From assembly GCA_016707785.1 (NCBI GenBank), contig JADJGZ010000008.1, positions 1 to 64,000 on the forward strand: a stretch of DNA of 64,000 nucleotides. Reading direction: 5' to 3'. The DNA comes from Bacteroidales bacterium. Its GTDB lineage: Bacteria; Bacteroidota; Bacteroidia; Bacteroidales; UBA4417. Shown here piece by piece: positions 26,652-35,450 of this stretch; the stretch's first letter is position 1, and each line of letters starts with the position of its first letter. Below the pieces are notes generated by a model. That model was given only the letters and a program-made list of their open reading frames with translations, made no database searches and was not told the DNA's origin. Position numbers and translations under genes: made by a program.

Positions 26652-28874
26652 TTGTTAGTTAGAATACTAGGGTTAATGGCATTCCTGCTGTCCGGGCTGA
26701 TCACCACGGCACAGCAGGCTGCCATTGAAGTACGTGATGCAAAAACCCTTGAGCCAATTGCTTTCGCTCATGTTTGTTTCGAGGGAACGATATCTAAAAC
26801 TCAAAAGCATTTTATTACTGATATTAAGGGTAAAGTACCCAATGAATGCAAGGAGGTCTCTGTCATTGCAATCTCATATGTTGGATTTGAGACGCTGATT
26901 GATACTGTTTATCCCCAAAAAAATATTGTAATTGATCTCAAACCTGCTGTCCTTAATATCAGCGAGATTGTTGTAACAGCCCAATTTACCCCGGAACGTG
27001 CAGATCGGTCAATCTATAGGGTTAATGTGATCAATAGCCGCCAAATTGAACAAAAAGCAGCCAACAATCTCACAGATCTGCTGGCCGGTGAAAGCAATAT
27101 GAGAATCTCCCAGGGTGGAGTGCTTGGTTCAAGCCTCAGCATGCAAGGCCTTTCAGGAGAAAATGTCAAATTCCTCATTGATGGGATTCCTGTTATTGGT
27201 CGTATGAATGGAAATATCGACCTGAACCAGATGAACCTGTTTAATGTGGATCATGTGGAAATCATTGAAGGGCCGATGTCGGTAGTCTATGGAAGTAATG
27301 CCATTGCCGGTGTTGTAAATATCATTACTAAAGAAAATAAAAATGCTCTGCTATCCTCTTCTGTTAATGCATATGTGGAGTCAATAGGGGTATATAACTT
27401 CGATGCAGGTTTATCAAAAAAAATAAAGAAACACACATTTTATGTGGATGCTGCCAGGAACTTTTTCCAGGGTTTTTCTGAAATTGATACCACCCGTAAT
27501 CTGAAATGGAAACCTCGCAGACAATACAACACAGATGGCTATTATTTATTCACCGGGGGGAAATTAAGAATTAAAACCTCTGCACAATACTTTAATGAAT
27601 TACTACTCGACAAAGGCCCACTGCTTCTGCCTTACTTTGAAAGCGCATTTGATAACCATTTTACTACCGTTAGATATTCAGGGCGTTTGGAAAGTACATA
27701 TAGCCCCAGGAGGGATCAGCAATGGAGTTTGTCTGCCTCCTATGCTGCCTATAGCCGGATAAAAAACAGGTATCTGAAAGATCTGACTACGTTGGAACAA
27801 ACTTTGACCCCAAACCCTGATGATCAGGATACTACAGATTTTAATAACATTTTATTCAGAGCGTGGTTCAATAAAAATAATGCAGATAAAATTCTAAATT
27901 ACCAGGCTGGTGTTGATATCAATGTTGAATCAGGAAGTGGAAAAAGAATTAAAGATCTTACTCAGGAAATCGGTGATTATGCTGCATTCGTAAGCATGAA
28001 GATTGATCCGCTCTCTTCACTCTCTTTCCAGCCGGGTGCCAGGTTTATATATAACTCCAAGTATAAAGCACCACTTGTTTATTCCTTGAATCTAAAATGG
28101 AATCCTACTCAAAAGTGGGTTTGTCGGGTAACTTATGCCCGTGGATTCAAAGCTCCTGCCTTGAAAGAACTCTATCTCTATTTTGTCGATATCAATCATA
28201 ATGTGCAAGGCAATGCTGACCTCAAATCGGAATATTCCCATAATATGAATTTTAATATGGGCTATTTCAATGAGTCAAAGTCAAGCTATTTCAGTGCTGA
28301 AGCCGGTCTCTTCTATAATAATATTGATAATAATATCGCATTGGCTTCTGTGAATAATGATCTGTATACTTATATAAACATCGGTAAATTTATTTCTCGG
28401 GGTGGTCAGGCGAATATTACCTGGAACAATTACCCGGCGCTGAGCGTAAGATTGGGGGCATCCTTAACCGGACAAAAATTCGCGTTCAATAAATCATTCA
28501 TAGCTGCTGCCGAGGAATATTGGAGTAATGATATCACAACAAATATCTCCTATAAAGTGAGTAAACTTGGAACCACAGCCACACTTTTTTACAAGTATTC
28601 CGGTAGAGCTCCTCAGGTAAGTCCTGGAGATGATGAAACAATTGGTGCTTTTTGGGTTGAAAAATACCATATGCTTGACATATCTGTCATCAAATCATTT
28701 CTAAAAAACACACTTTCTGTTTCAGCTGGAGGAAAAAACTTATTCAATGTCACAACTATACCCGCCACAGGTTCCGGGGGGAGTGCCCATTCAGGGAGTA
28801 GTGATTCCATGAATATCGCTTGGGGTAGAACATGGTTCTTGAAACTCTCCTATAATTTTAATAAATACAAATGA
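26652..28874 (+). CDS. TonB-dependent outer membrane receptor (HmuR-like)
   Basis: This 740-residue receptor starts at TTG 26652, which gives a full signal peptide; an ATG at 26676 would shorten it. Order: a carboxypeptidase-regulatory-like domain (about 25-105, AIEVRDAKTLEPIAFAHV), a plug domain (about 120-230, with LLAGESNMRISQGG, VKFLIDGIPVIG and VEIIEGPMSVVYGSNAIAGVVNII), and a 22-strand barrel ending in Phe/Tyr-rich strands (FLKLSYNFNKYK). It probably takes up a ligand delivered by the flanking HmuY-like proteins, using TonB-ExoBD energy. The stop overlaps the start of the next gene by 4 nt (ATGA), so they are translationally coupled. Confidence 0.9.
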   Translation: MLVRILGLMAFLLSGLITTAQQAAIEVRDAKTLEPIAFAHVCFEGTISKTQKHFITDIKGKVPNECKEVSVIAISYVGFETLIDTVYPQKNIVIDLKPAVLNISEIVVTAQFTPERADRSIYRVNVINSRQIEQKAANNLTDLLAGESNMRISQGGVLGSSLSMQGLSGENVKFLIDGIPVIGRMNGNIDLNQMNLFNVDHVEIIEGPMSVVYGSNAIAGVVNIITKENKNALLSSSVNAYVESIGVYNFDAGLSKKIKKHTFYVDAARNFFQGFSEIDTTRNLKWKPRRQYNTDGYYLFTGGKLRIKTSAQYFNELLLDKGPLLLPYFESAFDNHFTTVRYSGRLESTYSPRRDQQWSLSASYAAYSRIKNRYLKDLTTLEQTLTPNPDDQDTTDFNNILFRAWFNKNNADKILNYQAGVDINVESGSGKRIKDLTQEIGDYAAFVSMKIDPLSSLSFQPGARFIYNSKYKAPLVYSLNLKWNPTQKWVCRVTYARGFKAPALKELYLYFVDINHNVQGNADLKSEYSHNMNFNMGYFNESKSSYFSAEAGLFYNNIDNNIALASVNNDLYTYINIGKFISRGGQANITWNNYPALSVRLGASLTGQKFAFNKSFIAAAEEYWSNDITTNISYKVSKLGTTATLFYKYSGRAPQVSPGDDETIGAFWVEKYHMLDISVIKSFLKNTLSVSAGGKNLFNVTTIPATGSGGSAHSGSSDSMNIAWGRTWFLKLSYNFNKYK

Positions 28875-29875
28875 CCCGGTTAATACTGATATCAACTGTT
28901 ATACTGCCACTGCTATTCCTTACAGCTTGCTTTAAAGAGGATGAAAAAGTTACGCCTCACTTGCCGGGAAATACACTAGTCGATACGGTTGAACTTACCA
29001 ATCTATACAAATACCAGGTTTTTTATGAATTGAATTCAGCTACTTCTGTTGGCTCTTCTCTTCGTAAACAATGGGATATTGCTTTCGAATCTTCACCCGA
29101 AGGTTGGCATATCCGACTCAATACAAGTTGTTTTATGTATGCAGCCGCATTTCCAGGACAGGAGTTTGGAATTATGGCTGATACAACAAATGCTTCATGG
29201 AAGTTTGATAACTCTAATGGAGATGCCGATTCATTGGCTATCGGTAAGTGGTTTACAGTCAATGGAAATGATACTGTTTCAAATGGGAACTTATTGATCG
29301 TTAATAGGGGAATTGACGAGTTGGGGAATGATCGGGGTTACAGGCAGCTTATCATCGATAGCCTTTCCGGTGGAATATTCTACTTCAGGACGGCAAAATT
29401 TAATGGTAGCGATCAAAAATCTTACGTTCTGAATAAAGTCCCTGGCTCAAATTATAGCCTTTTTTCTTTTGATACCGGGGTGTCCCCCCTTGAGGAACCA
29501 CCATCAAATGCCTGGGACCTCATGTTCACTCAATATACTACTTTGCTTTATACTGACCTTGGGGAACCCTATCCTTACCTCGTGACAGGTGTTCTCATGA
29601 ATCCTGTCAATGTATCAGTGGCAAGGGATACTTCACATACTTTTTCTGAAATAACCATCGAATCCGTTGAAGGTCTCCAATTTTCAAACCAACAGGATTT
29701 TATTGGTTACGATTGGAAATACTATGACTTTGATACAGGCTCTTATACAGTCGATTTGAATAAGATATATGTAATCCGCGATAATAAAGGCTTCCTTTAT
29801 AAACTCCGGTTTCTTGGATTCTATAATAATCTTGGAGAAAAAGGATTTCCTTCCTTCGAATTCCAGAGACTTTAA
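28871..29875 (+). CDS. HmuY-like lipoprotein, paralogue of 25338-26639
   Basis: This 334-residue protein has a lipoprotein signal ending in LTAC (Cys at about residue 17). Its body shares the motif order of the T9SS HmuY-like protein: KQWDIAFESS, NAWDLMFTQY, YPYLVTGVLMN and YDWKYYDFDTG, ending in LRFLGFYNNLG. It lacks the T9SS tail and is therefore probably anchored in the outer membrane, perhaps on the outer face. The start overlaps the receptor stop by 4 nt. The likely role is ligand capture for the receptor; heme is the best guess from the family. Confidence 0.75.
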   Translation: MTRLILISTVILPLLFLTACFKEDEKVTPHLPGNTLVDTVELTNLYKYQVFYELNSATSVGSSLRKQWDIAFESSPEGWHIRLNTSCFMYAAAFPGQEFGIMADTTNASWKFDNSNGDADSLAIGKWFTVNGNDTVSNGNLLIVNRGIDELGNDRGYRQLIIDSLSGGIFYFRTAKFNGSDQKSYVLNKVPGSNYSLFSFDTGVSPLEEPPSNAWDLMFTQYTTLLYTDLGEPYPYLVTGVLMNPVNVSVARDTSHTFSEITIESVEGLQFSNQQDFIGYDWKYYDFDTGSYTVDLNKIYVIRDNKGFLYKLRFLGFYNNLGEKGFPSFEFQRL

Positions 29876-29914
29876 CTCCATTCTTTTTGCACTTATTGCT
29901 CATTTCATGGGCTA

Positions 29915-29947
29915 TTTGCCCTTACTCCTTAAAATAATGTAATTTTG
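29915..29947 (+). promoter_or_regulatory. -33/-7 promoter of the M28 peptidase gene
   Basis: TTTG at 29915-29918 and TAATTTTG at 29940-29947 with 21 nt between them form one of the best Bacteroidota consensus matches in the window. It lies 23 nt before the ATG at 29971, so the M28 gene is probably separate from the receptor operon. Confidence 0.6.
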
Positions 29948-29970
29948 CAGCCATTTTAATGTAAACCCTT

Positions 29971-31803
29971 ATGAAAGTTCGCCATATTTCCCTCATTATT
30001 ATATGCCTGTTTGGCCTGAGTCTTAGCTTGAGTGCGCAATTGCAAAAAAGTGACGCATCAGTGCAGGCATGGCCAACCACAGGCTTCTCACCAGAAATTA
30101 CAGAATTGGACCTTCACTATGAAATAGGATTTCTGGCTTCTGATTCTTTGAAAGGCCGTCGCCCTGGTATGAATGAAGAAATCGTTGCGGCTCAATATAT
30201 CCGTGAAATATTTTCAAAAGCTGGGTTGTCATTACCCTTAAATAAAGGTCTCCAGGAGTTTACGATTGTCGCTGATATTTTCCCTGGTCCGCAGAACATC
30301 TTCACCTTCGATAATGTCTCTGCAGAACTAAATAAAGACTTTGTTCCACTGTCATTTTCTTCAAATGCTGAAGTTATTGCTTCAGCAGCATTTGCAGGAT
30401 ATGGATTTGATATTGACCTTGATTCATTGAAATGGAACGATTATTTAGGCCTGGATGTCAAAGGGAAATGGGTCGTTATCCTTCGTGGAGACCCTGAGCC
30501 TGAGAAATCAAATAGTGCATTTATAGCTTTTGAACAGGAACGATCCAAAGTGCTGACTGCTAAAGATAAAGGTGCTGCCGGTGTATTGCTTGTTACTCCT
30601 TCTGATATCGATAAGTCAGATGCATTGATGCATGTTCAATATGACAAAACCCCTTCAGATGCCGGTATTCCTGTGCTTAACATCACCAGGGCCCTGGCTG
30701 ATAAAATCCTTGGATCAATGAACTACACGGTAGCTGACCTTGAAGCATCAATAAAATCTGATCATAAACCCCTTAGTTTTTATCTTCCAATAACCATAAA
30801 TGGTAAAACGGATCTTATCCAGAAAAAGGTGCAAACCAATAATGTGATTGGTGTCATAAAAGGAAATGATCCTATCCTGGCCGAAGAGTATATTGTTATT
30901 GGAGCTCATTATGATCATCTGGGACTTGGAGGAGAAAACTCTGGTTCCAGGATACCGGATGAAATTGCAGTACACAACGGTGCAGATGATAATGCTTCCG
31001 GAACGGCTGGGTTACTGGAACTTGCACAGTGGCTGCAGTCAAAACAAAAAGAACTAAAACGCTCTATCATGTTTGTTGCCTTCGCCGGCGAAGAAATGGG
31101 ACTATTGGGTTCCAGGGAGTTCATTAAAAATCCACCTGTCGATAAAGGAAAAATGATCGCTATGATAAATATGGATATGATCGGCCGGTTAAACCCTGTT
31201 TCAAAAACGATTAGTGTAGGAGGGACCGGAACATCTGTTGAAAGTGATACAATCATAGCCACTCTCTCTGCTAACAGATCTTTTGTTGTGAATCGCTCTC
31301 CGGATGGATATGGACCTTCAGATCATGCTTCTTTCTATAGTGAAAATATCCCGGTCTTCTATTTTACTACTGGGGCACATGAAGACTACCACACTCCATC
31401 TGATGACCTTGAAAAGCTGGATTTAAAAGGACAGGTAGCGATCCTTGAAATGATTGCTGACCTGGCAGAACTACTGTCAGTAAAACCAGAACGCTTGACT
31501 TTTAAAGAGGCTGGAACAAAACAGGCTGCCCGTTATGGACGCAATATGAAAGTTACCCTTGGAATCATACCGGATATGGTTTCAAGTGATAATAACGGTT
31601 TAAGGGTAGATGGTACACGTAAAGGCGGCCCTGCAGAAAAAGCCGGGATTCTCAAAGGTGACGTGATTATTGCTCTCGATGGGCAAACTGTTACCAATAT
31701 CTATGATTATATGTCACGCCTGGGTAAAATAAAACCTGGCCAGGTCGCTGGCGTGGAAATACTTAGAAATGGGAAAAAGGAAATCTTAATCGTTCAATTT
31801 TAA
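29971..31803 (+). CDS. M28-family zinc aminopeptidase with PA and PDZ domains
   Basis: The 610-residue protein has a signal peptide (MKVRHISLIIICLFGLSLSLSAQ). A PA domain (about 125-260) is inserted before the M28 catalytic domain. The co-catalytic zinc ligands are visible: His in VIGAHYDHLG, Asp in NGADDNASG, the catalytic Glu-Glu in FAGEEMGLLG, Asp in INMDMIGRL, and the late His in AHEDYHTPSDD. A PDZ domain closes the protein (about 515-610, LRVDGTRKGGPAEKAGILKGD). It probably trims peptides in the periplasm. GtrA follows after 11 nt. Confidence 0.93.
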   Translation: MKVRHISLIIICLFGLSLSLSAQLQKSDASVQAWPTTGFSPEITELDLHYEIGFLASDSLKGRRPGMNEEIVAAQYIREIFSKAGLSLPLNKGLQEFTIVADIFPGPQNIFTFDNVSAELNKDFVPLSFSSNAEVIASAAFAGYGFDIDLDSLKWNDYLGLDVKGKWVVILRGDPEPEKSNSAFIAFEQERSKVLTAKDKGAAGVLLVTPSDIDKSDALMHVQYDKTPSDAGIPVLNITRALADKILGSMNYTVADLEASIKSDHKPLSFYLPITINGKTDLIQKKVQTNNVIGVIKGNDPILAEEYIVIGAHYDHLGLGGENSGSRIPDEIAVHNGADDNASGTAGLLELAQWLQSKQKELKRSIMFVAFAGEEMGLLGSREFIKNPPVDKGKMIAMINMDMIGRLNPVSKTISVGGTGTSVESDTIIATLSANRSFVVNRSPDGYGPSDHASFYSENIPVFYFTTGAHEDYHTPSDDLEKLDLKGQVAILEMIADLAELLSVKPERLTFKEAGTKQAARYGRNMKVTLGIIPDMVSSDNNGLRVDGTRKGGPAEKAGILKGDVIIALDGQTVTNIYDYMSRLGKIKPGQVAGVEILRNGKKEILIVQF

Positions 31804-31814
31804 TTTGATATCTG

Positions 31815-32210
31815 ATGTTTAGATTTCTGACGGAAGAATTAATTATAAAATTTTTAAAGTTTGGAGCAGTTGGAGCTACAGGGGTAGTCGTTGATTTCGG
31901 TTTTACCTATGTGAGCAAGGAGATATTGAAAATCCAGAAATATGTAGCAAATGCTATCGGGTTCACTATTGCCGCCACTACTAACTATTTCCTCAACAGG
32001 TGGTGGACATTCCATAGTAATAATCCTGACATCGGAATAGAATACTCCCGCTTCCTTTTTATATCAATTCTGGGATTGGGTATCAATACTTTCGTAATCT
32101 GGCTCCTGGTAAGCAGATATAACAGAAATTTTTACCTGTCAAAGCTTTTTGCAATAGGTGTAGTTACTATTTGGAATTTTATCCTGAACCTGATCTTTAC
32201 TTTTGCCTGA
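31815..32210 (+). CDS. GtrA-family membrane protein
   Basis: This 131-residue protein has four membrane segments and matches GtrA (KFGAVGATGVVVDFGFTYV, ATTNYFLNRWWTF). GtrA proteins are thought to move undecaprenyl-linked sugars across the inner membrane. No glycosyltransferase partner lies next to it, so the substrate cannot be guessed. It follows the M28 gene by 11 nt and may share its transcript. Confidence 0.88.
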   Translation: MFRFLTEELIIKFLKFGAVGATGVVVDFGFTYVSKEILKIQKYVANAIGFTIAATTNYFLNRWWTFHSNNPDIGIEYSRFLFISILGLGINTFVIWLLVSRYNRNFYLSKLFAIGVVTIWNFILNLIFTFA

Positions 32211-32232
32211 TAATTCACAAAATAGCAGTCGG

Positions 32233-33096
32233 TTAATAAGTCCGTGACATCGCCTCAGGAATAACAATAATGTAATCTCCTTTCCCTTCCTGGTCTTCTG
32301 AAAGTTTTACCGGATCTGGCTGTTCAACGGTCGAAATGGTAAGAATTCTGAGTGTTGGTGCGGATTTCTTAAGATACCAGACAATACCTTCATAATTATC
32401 ACTGTGATAGGTGCCGTTAAAATGCAGAAAAGTACTACCTGCTGTCCAATTGCGAAGTATTGATTGCGCCATTGTAGCATCCTTTAAAGCTTGCGCCATG
32501 GTAATAGTCTGAGAAACATGCTCTGATTCCCCCATCTCCTTGAGCATATTTTTATAACAACCTAATTCAGGATCAAAGGCTATCGGGCGATCAGCAATCA
32601 ACCGATATGCTTCCTGATCCAGGTTGTCTAATGCTTCAAAACCAGATTTATTTACCATCGAAGCATACCTCCTGGGTACATTGGTTGCAATAAAATGCAG
32701 ACTGCTGTCCTTCGCAAAGTTTAACAAAGGCTTATAGTCTGTCTTGTAATTTGGCCAGAGTTTAACTTCAGTTTCAAAGTTTTTTTCTTTAATACTTCCT
32801 GACAAATATTCGTTGATAAGCAACTGGTTATCTGTTTCGAACATCTCAGCTCCCAGGATTAGCTTTTTCCCTTTTAATTGATAAAGATCTTTGGTTAATT
32901 CAAGTTGTAACCAATGACAGATGGATACATTGTGCAGTTCGCCGAACATCACAATATCTGCCTTAGCTGCCTCTTCTATAAGTGTTTGATAGGATGTCGG
33001 TTTACCCTTATCATTAAATAAACAATAGGCCGGCTTGTCCGATTTCATGGAAATTAGAAACAGTGATAATAAGGTAATAATCAAGATGCTTTTCAT
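32233..33096 (-). CDS. ChaN-family protein
   Basis: This 287-residue exported protein has a short signal peptide (MKSILIITLLSLFLISMKS, no lipobox Cys). The ChaN/DUF399 signature is clear: DIVMFGELHNVSICHWLQ at about residue 50, then LILGAEMFETDNQ, FIATNVPRRYASMV, and the late FLHFNGTYHSDNYEGI. ChaN proteins in other bacteria are lipoproteins that can bind heme; heme binding here is inferred only. It is downstream of cdd with a 34-nt gap. Confidence 0.82.
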   Translation of the reverse strand: MKSILIITLLSLFLISMKSDKPAYCLFNDKGKPTSYQTLIEEAAKADIVMFGELHNVSICHWLQLELTKDLYQLKGKKLILGAEMFETDNQLLINEYLSGSIKEKNFETEVKLWPNYKTDYKPLLNFAKDSSLHFIATNVPRRYASMVNKSGFEALDNLDQEAYRLIADRPIAFDPELGCYKNMLKEMGESEHVSQTITMAQALKDATMAQSILRNWTAGSTFLHFNGTYHSDNYEGIVWYLKKSAPTLRILTISTVEQPDPVKLSEDQEGKGDYIIVIPEAMSRTY

Positions 33097-33130
33097 AATC
33101 GTTTGGATTTGAATAAGAATAAATGGTCAC

Positions 33131-33619
33131 CTATTTCTTTAATTGATTTCCTTCAAACATGAGGGGTAGGAAATTGTTCACTCCTTCAACAATCCAGGTG
33201 ATACTGTTACTACCCTGTAAAATAGTCCGTATGGGTTTTCCTGAAAGGTTTTCATATTCTGCCATTACCTGTCGGCAACCTCCACAAGGTGTTACAGGAT
33301 GTTCAAGGCTAAATACTTCGGTCTTTGCTACTACAGCAATAGTTTCTATTGCTATCCCCGGAAATTGGCTGGAGGCTGCAAAAATGGCAACTCTCTCTGC
33401 ACATAAACCAGAAGGATAAGCAGAATTCTCCTGGTTATTCCCTGTGAAAATTGTGCCATTTTCCAAACGTAACGCTGCACCTACAAAGAACCTGGAATAA
33501 GGGGCATAAGCCTGCTCTGCCGCTTCCCAAGCCATTTTTATGAGAATACGGTCTGATTCGGTTAACTCTTCATTGGAAGAGAACTCAGTATAGGCAACAC
33601 TAAAAGTTCGTTGTATCAT
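33131..33619 (-). CDS. cdd: Cytidine deaminase
   Basis: Cdd converts cytidine and deoxycytidine to uridine forms in pyrimidine salvage. This 162-residue homotetrameric-type enzyme has the zinc site Cys-Ala-Glu in SGLCAERVAIFAAS (catalytic Glu and zinc Cys) and the second zinc motif PCGGCRQVMAEY. The usual N-terminal AYAPYSRFFVGAAL is present. Its length is slightly above the 130-140 norm because of the N-terminus. It sits 122 nt after the O-antigen ligase gene. Confidence 0.96.
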   Translation of the reverse strand: MIQRTFSVAYTEFSSNEELTESDRILIKMAWEAAEQAYAPYSRFFVGAALRLENGTIFTGNNQENSAYPSGLCAERVAIFAASSQFPGIAIETIAVVAKTEVFSLEHPVTPCGGCRQVMAEYENLSGKPIRTILQGSNSITWIVEGVNNFLPLMFEGNQLKK

Positions 33620-33741
33620 TTTCTGTAATTATGCAGTAAAGATAAAGGAATCTGTGTACAATAAGTAAATCAGCCGCGAATAGCAATAGCTGCACAAATA
33701 CGAATTATCAGGGTTAAGAACTGATCGTTCCCGCATATGGA

Positions 33742-35436
33742 CTAAGACTTGCTTTGCCCGGTTTCTTTCACATCCGGTTTCCTCCAACCAAATAATAATA
33801 ATGAGGTCAGGAAAGCGTAAAAGGTAACTCCCTCCTGGGTTTCAAGAGTATCTTCCGTAAAAATGGAAATAAAAAATATGCACCAGAAAATCAGGTAAAA
33901 GTATGGTTGATAGGTTTTTACCTTTATCATAGGATAAAACAGAACAAACAAAAACCAAATTAAACCAAAAACTCCAAAAGCAACTGTTATTGAAAGGAAT
34001 TGGTTGTGCGACCTTAATCTGAATTGTTGGTCCAGCATTGAATTGGCCTGCCGGTAGTAGTTTTTGAATGCTTCAGGCACATCACCTGTGCCTACACCAA
34101 AGAGTGGATGCTGTTTAATAATCTGTAACGATGACCGCCAGTACTCTATCCTTTGAATAAGGGAGCTTGAATTAGGATTATTATGATACCTGTAATTATC
34201 CCATCCGGTAAGCAAATTCTCAATCTGAGGCCTGATTTGGAACCACTGTCGCGATTTGGAATTTGTGAGTCCGGCTTCTATATTCCTGATATCCTGCCTG
34301 CTTAATTGGGCAATGCCAATAGAGTCTTTTCGAAGTTGCTTGGATGCCAGATACCTGATTAAGGTGTACCGAATATACTGCTGCTTACTGTCCAAACTGT
34401 CAATAGATACAGAACTTCTTTCCAACCACGATTTTCTTAATTCCTTGTCACAAATGTACAAACCTGTATAGCTGCCATTTTCTACCTTGAAGTTAACAGT
34501 ATCATGATAGTATGAATTTCCATTGGGCGTATATAACTCCAGTTTGGTAAAATCAACAGCCTCTGTGCTTCTGAATTCTCTTGCTATCTTCAAAAAGTAT
34601 AAGCCGGGGACAAGTATTAATGATAAGCCACTAACAAACAGAAGCAACTTTATACTGAGCCTGCTGGCTTTAAACGCAAAGTATAAGGCCATAAGAAAAC
34701 TCATGATCAGGAATATCGCAATACCTGTTGAATACTTCAGGTAGAACATAATAAACAGGAACCAGAATGCCGTTAGAATAAATAATATCCGCTGCCATCG
34801 TACGAAAATATCTTTAAAATGTGCATAATAAAACAGGATAAAAATTGCAAATACTGCATTTAAACTAAACCTGATATGAGAAATATGCGCATTCATAGCC
34901 CGTGGATCAGCAACAGGTAATTGAATGAAAAGAATAAGCCTGTATAAGGTCCCTCCAAATAAGGCCGCAATATATCCCAGGAAAATCCAGAAAATCGTTC
35001 GTCTATCGAGGGCTGGACCTGTCGAGAAAAAAAGTGGCATTAATAAAAGGGGAAGCTTAGTCCTGAGATCCTTCATTGCATAGCTAAAATCAGATGTATA
35101 GAACAATCCGATAACATGCAGAAATAGCAGCGACGTCACTACCATCGCTGTTTTATTTCGAAAGAACAGACTGAATTTCTCGATCAGAGAAAGGAAAATA
35201 GAACGAAAAAATCCTTCTAAAAGCCTGACTATTCTTAAAGGATGGGATTTCTTTCCATTGAGGTATTCCGATAAATAACTGATGTCTGATTGATGAAGCA
35301 GCCAGAATCCTAACATCAGGAATTGGCTTAGACTAGTAGTGTATTTAGAAAGTGGAATTGAAGACAGAAGTAAGACAATCGAAATGTGGTAACACTTTGT
35401 ATTCCAATAGTTAAACTCTGTCTTAAAATCCTTCAT
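33742..35436 (-). CDS. O-antigen ligase / Wzy-type membrane protein
   Basis: This 564-residue membrane protein has about ten hydrophobic segments and one large periplasmic loop (about 290-460). The Wzy_C signature follows that loop: HPLFGVGTGDVPEAF, then RSHNQFLSITVAFGVFGL. Such proteins ligate O-antigen to lipid A-core or polymerise polysaccharide; which of the two applies cannot be told. The start lies 14 nt after the S41 protease stop, so they are probably in one operon. Confidence 0.85.
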   Translation of the reverse strand: MKDFKTEFNYWNTKCYHISIVLLLSSIPLSKYTTSLSQFLMLGFWLLHQSDISYLSEYLNGKKSHPLRIVRLLEGFFRSIFLSLIEKFSLFFRNKTAMVVTSLLFLHVIGLFYTSDFSYAMKDLRTKLPLLLMPLFFSTGPALDRRTIFWIFLGYIAALFGGTLYRLILFIQLPVADPRAMNAHISHIRFSLNAVFAIFILFYYAHFKDIFVRWQRILFILTAFWFLFIMFYLKYSTGIAIFLIMSFLMALYFAFKASRLSIKLLLFVSGLSLILVPGLYFLKIAREFRSTEAVDFTKLELYTPNGNSYYHDTVNFKVENGSYTGLYICDKELRKSWLERSSVSIDSLDSKQQYIRYTLIRYLASKQLRKDSIGIAQLSRQDIRNIEAGLTNSKSRQWFQIRPQIENLLTGWDNYRYHNNPNSSSLIQRIEYWRSSLQIIKQHPLFGVGTGDVPEAFKNYYRQANSMLDQQFRLRSHNQFLSITVAFGVFGLIWFLFVLFYPMIKVKTYQPYFYLIFWCIFFISIFTEDTLETQEGVTFYAFLTSLLLFGWRKPDVKETGQSKS

Positions 35437-35450
35437 GAATGAAAATACTT

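Noticed and set aside
32233..33096. ChaN-like protein as part of the heme-uptake locus
   Set aside because: It is on the opposite strand, separated by the M28 and GtrA genes, and belongs to the cdd/O-antigen ligase group by spacing.
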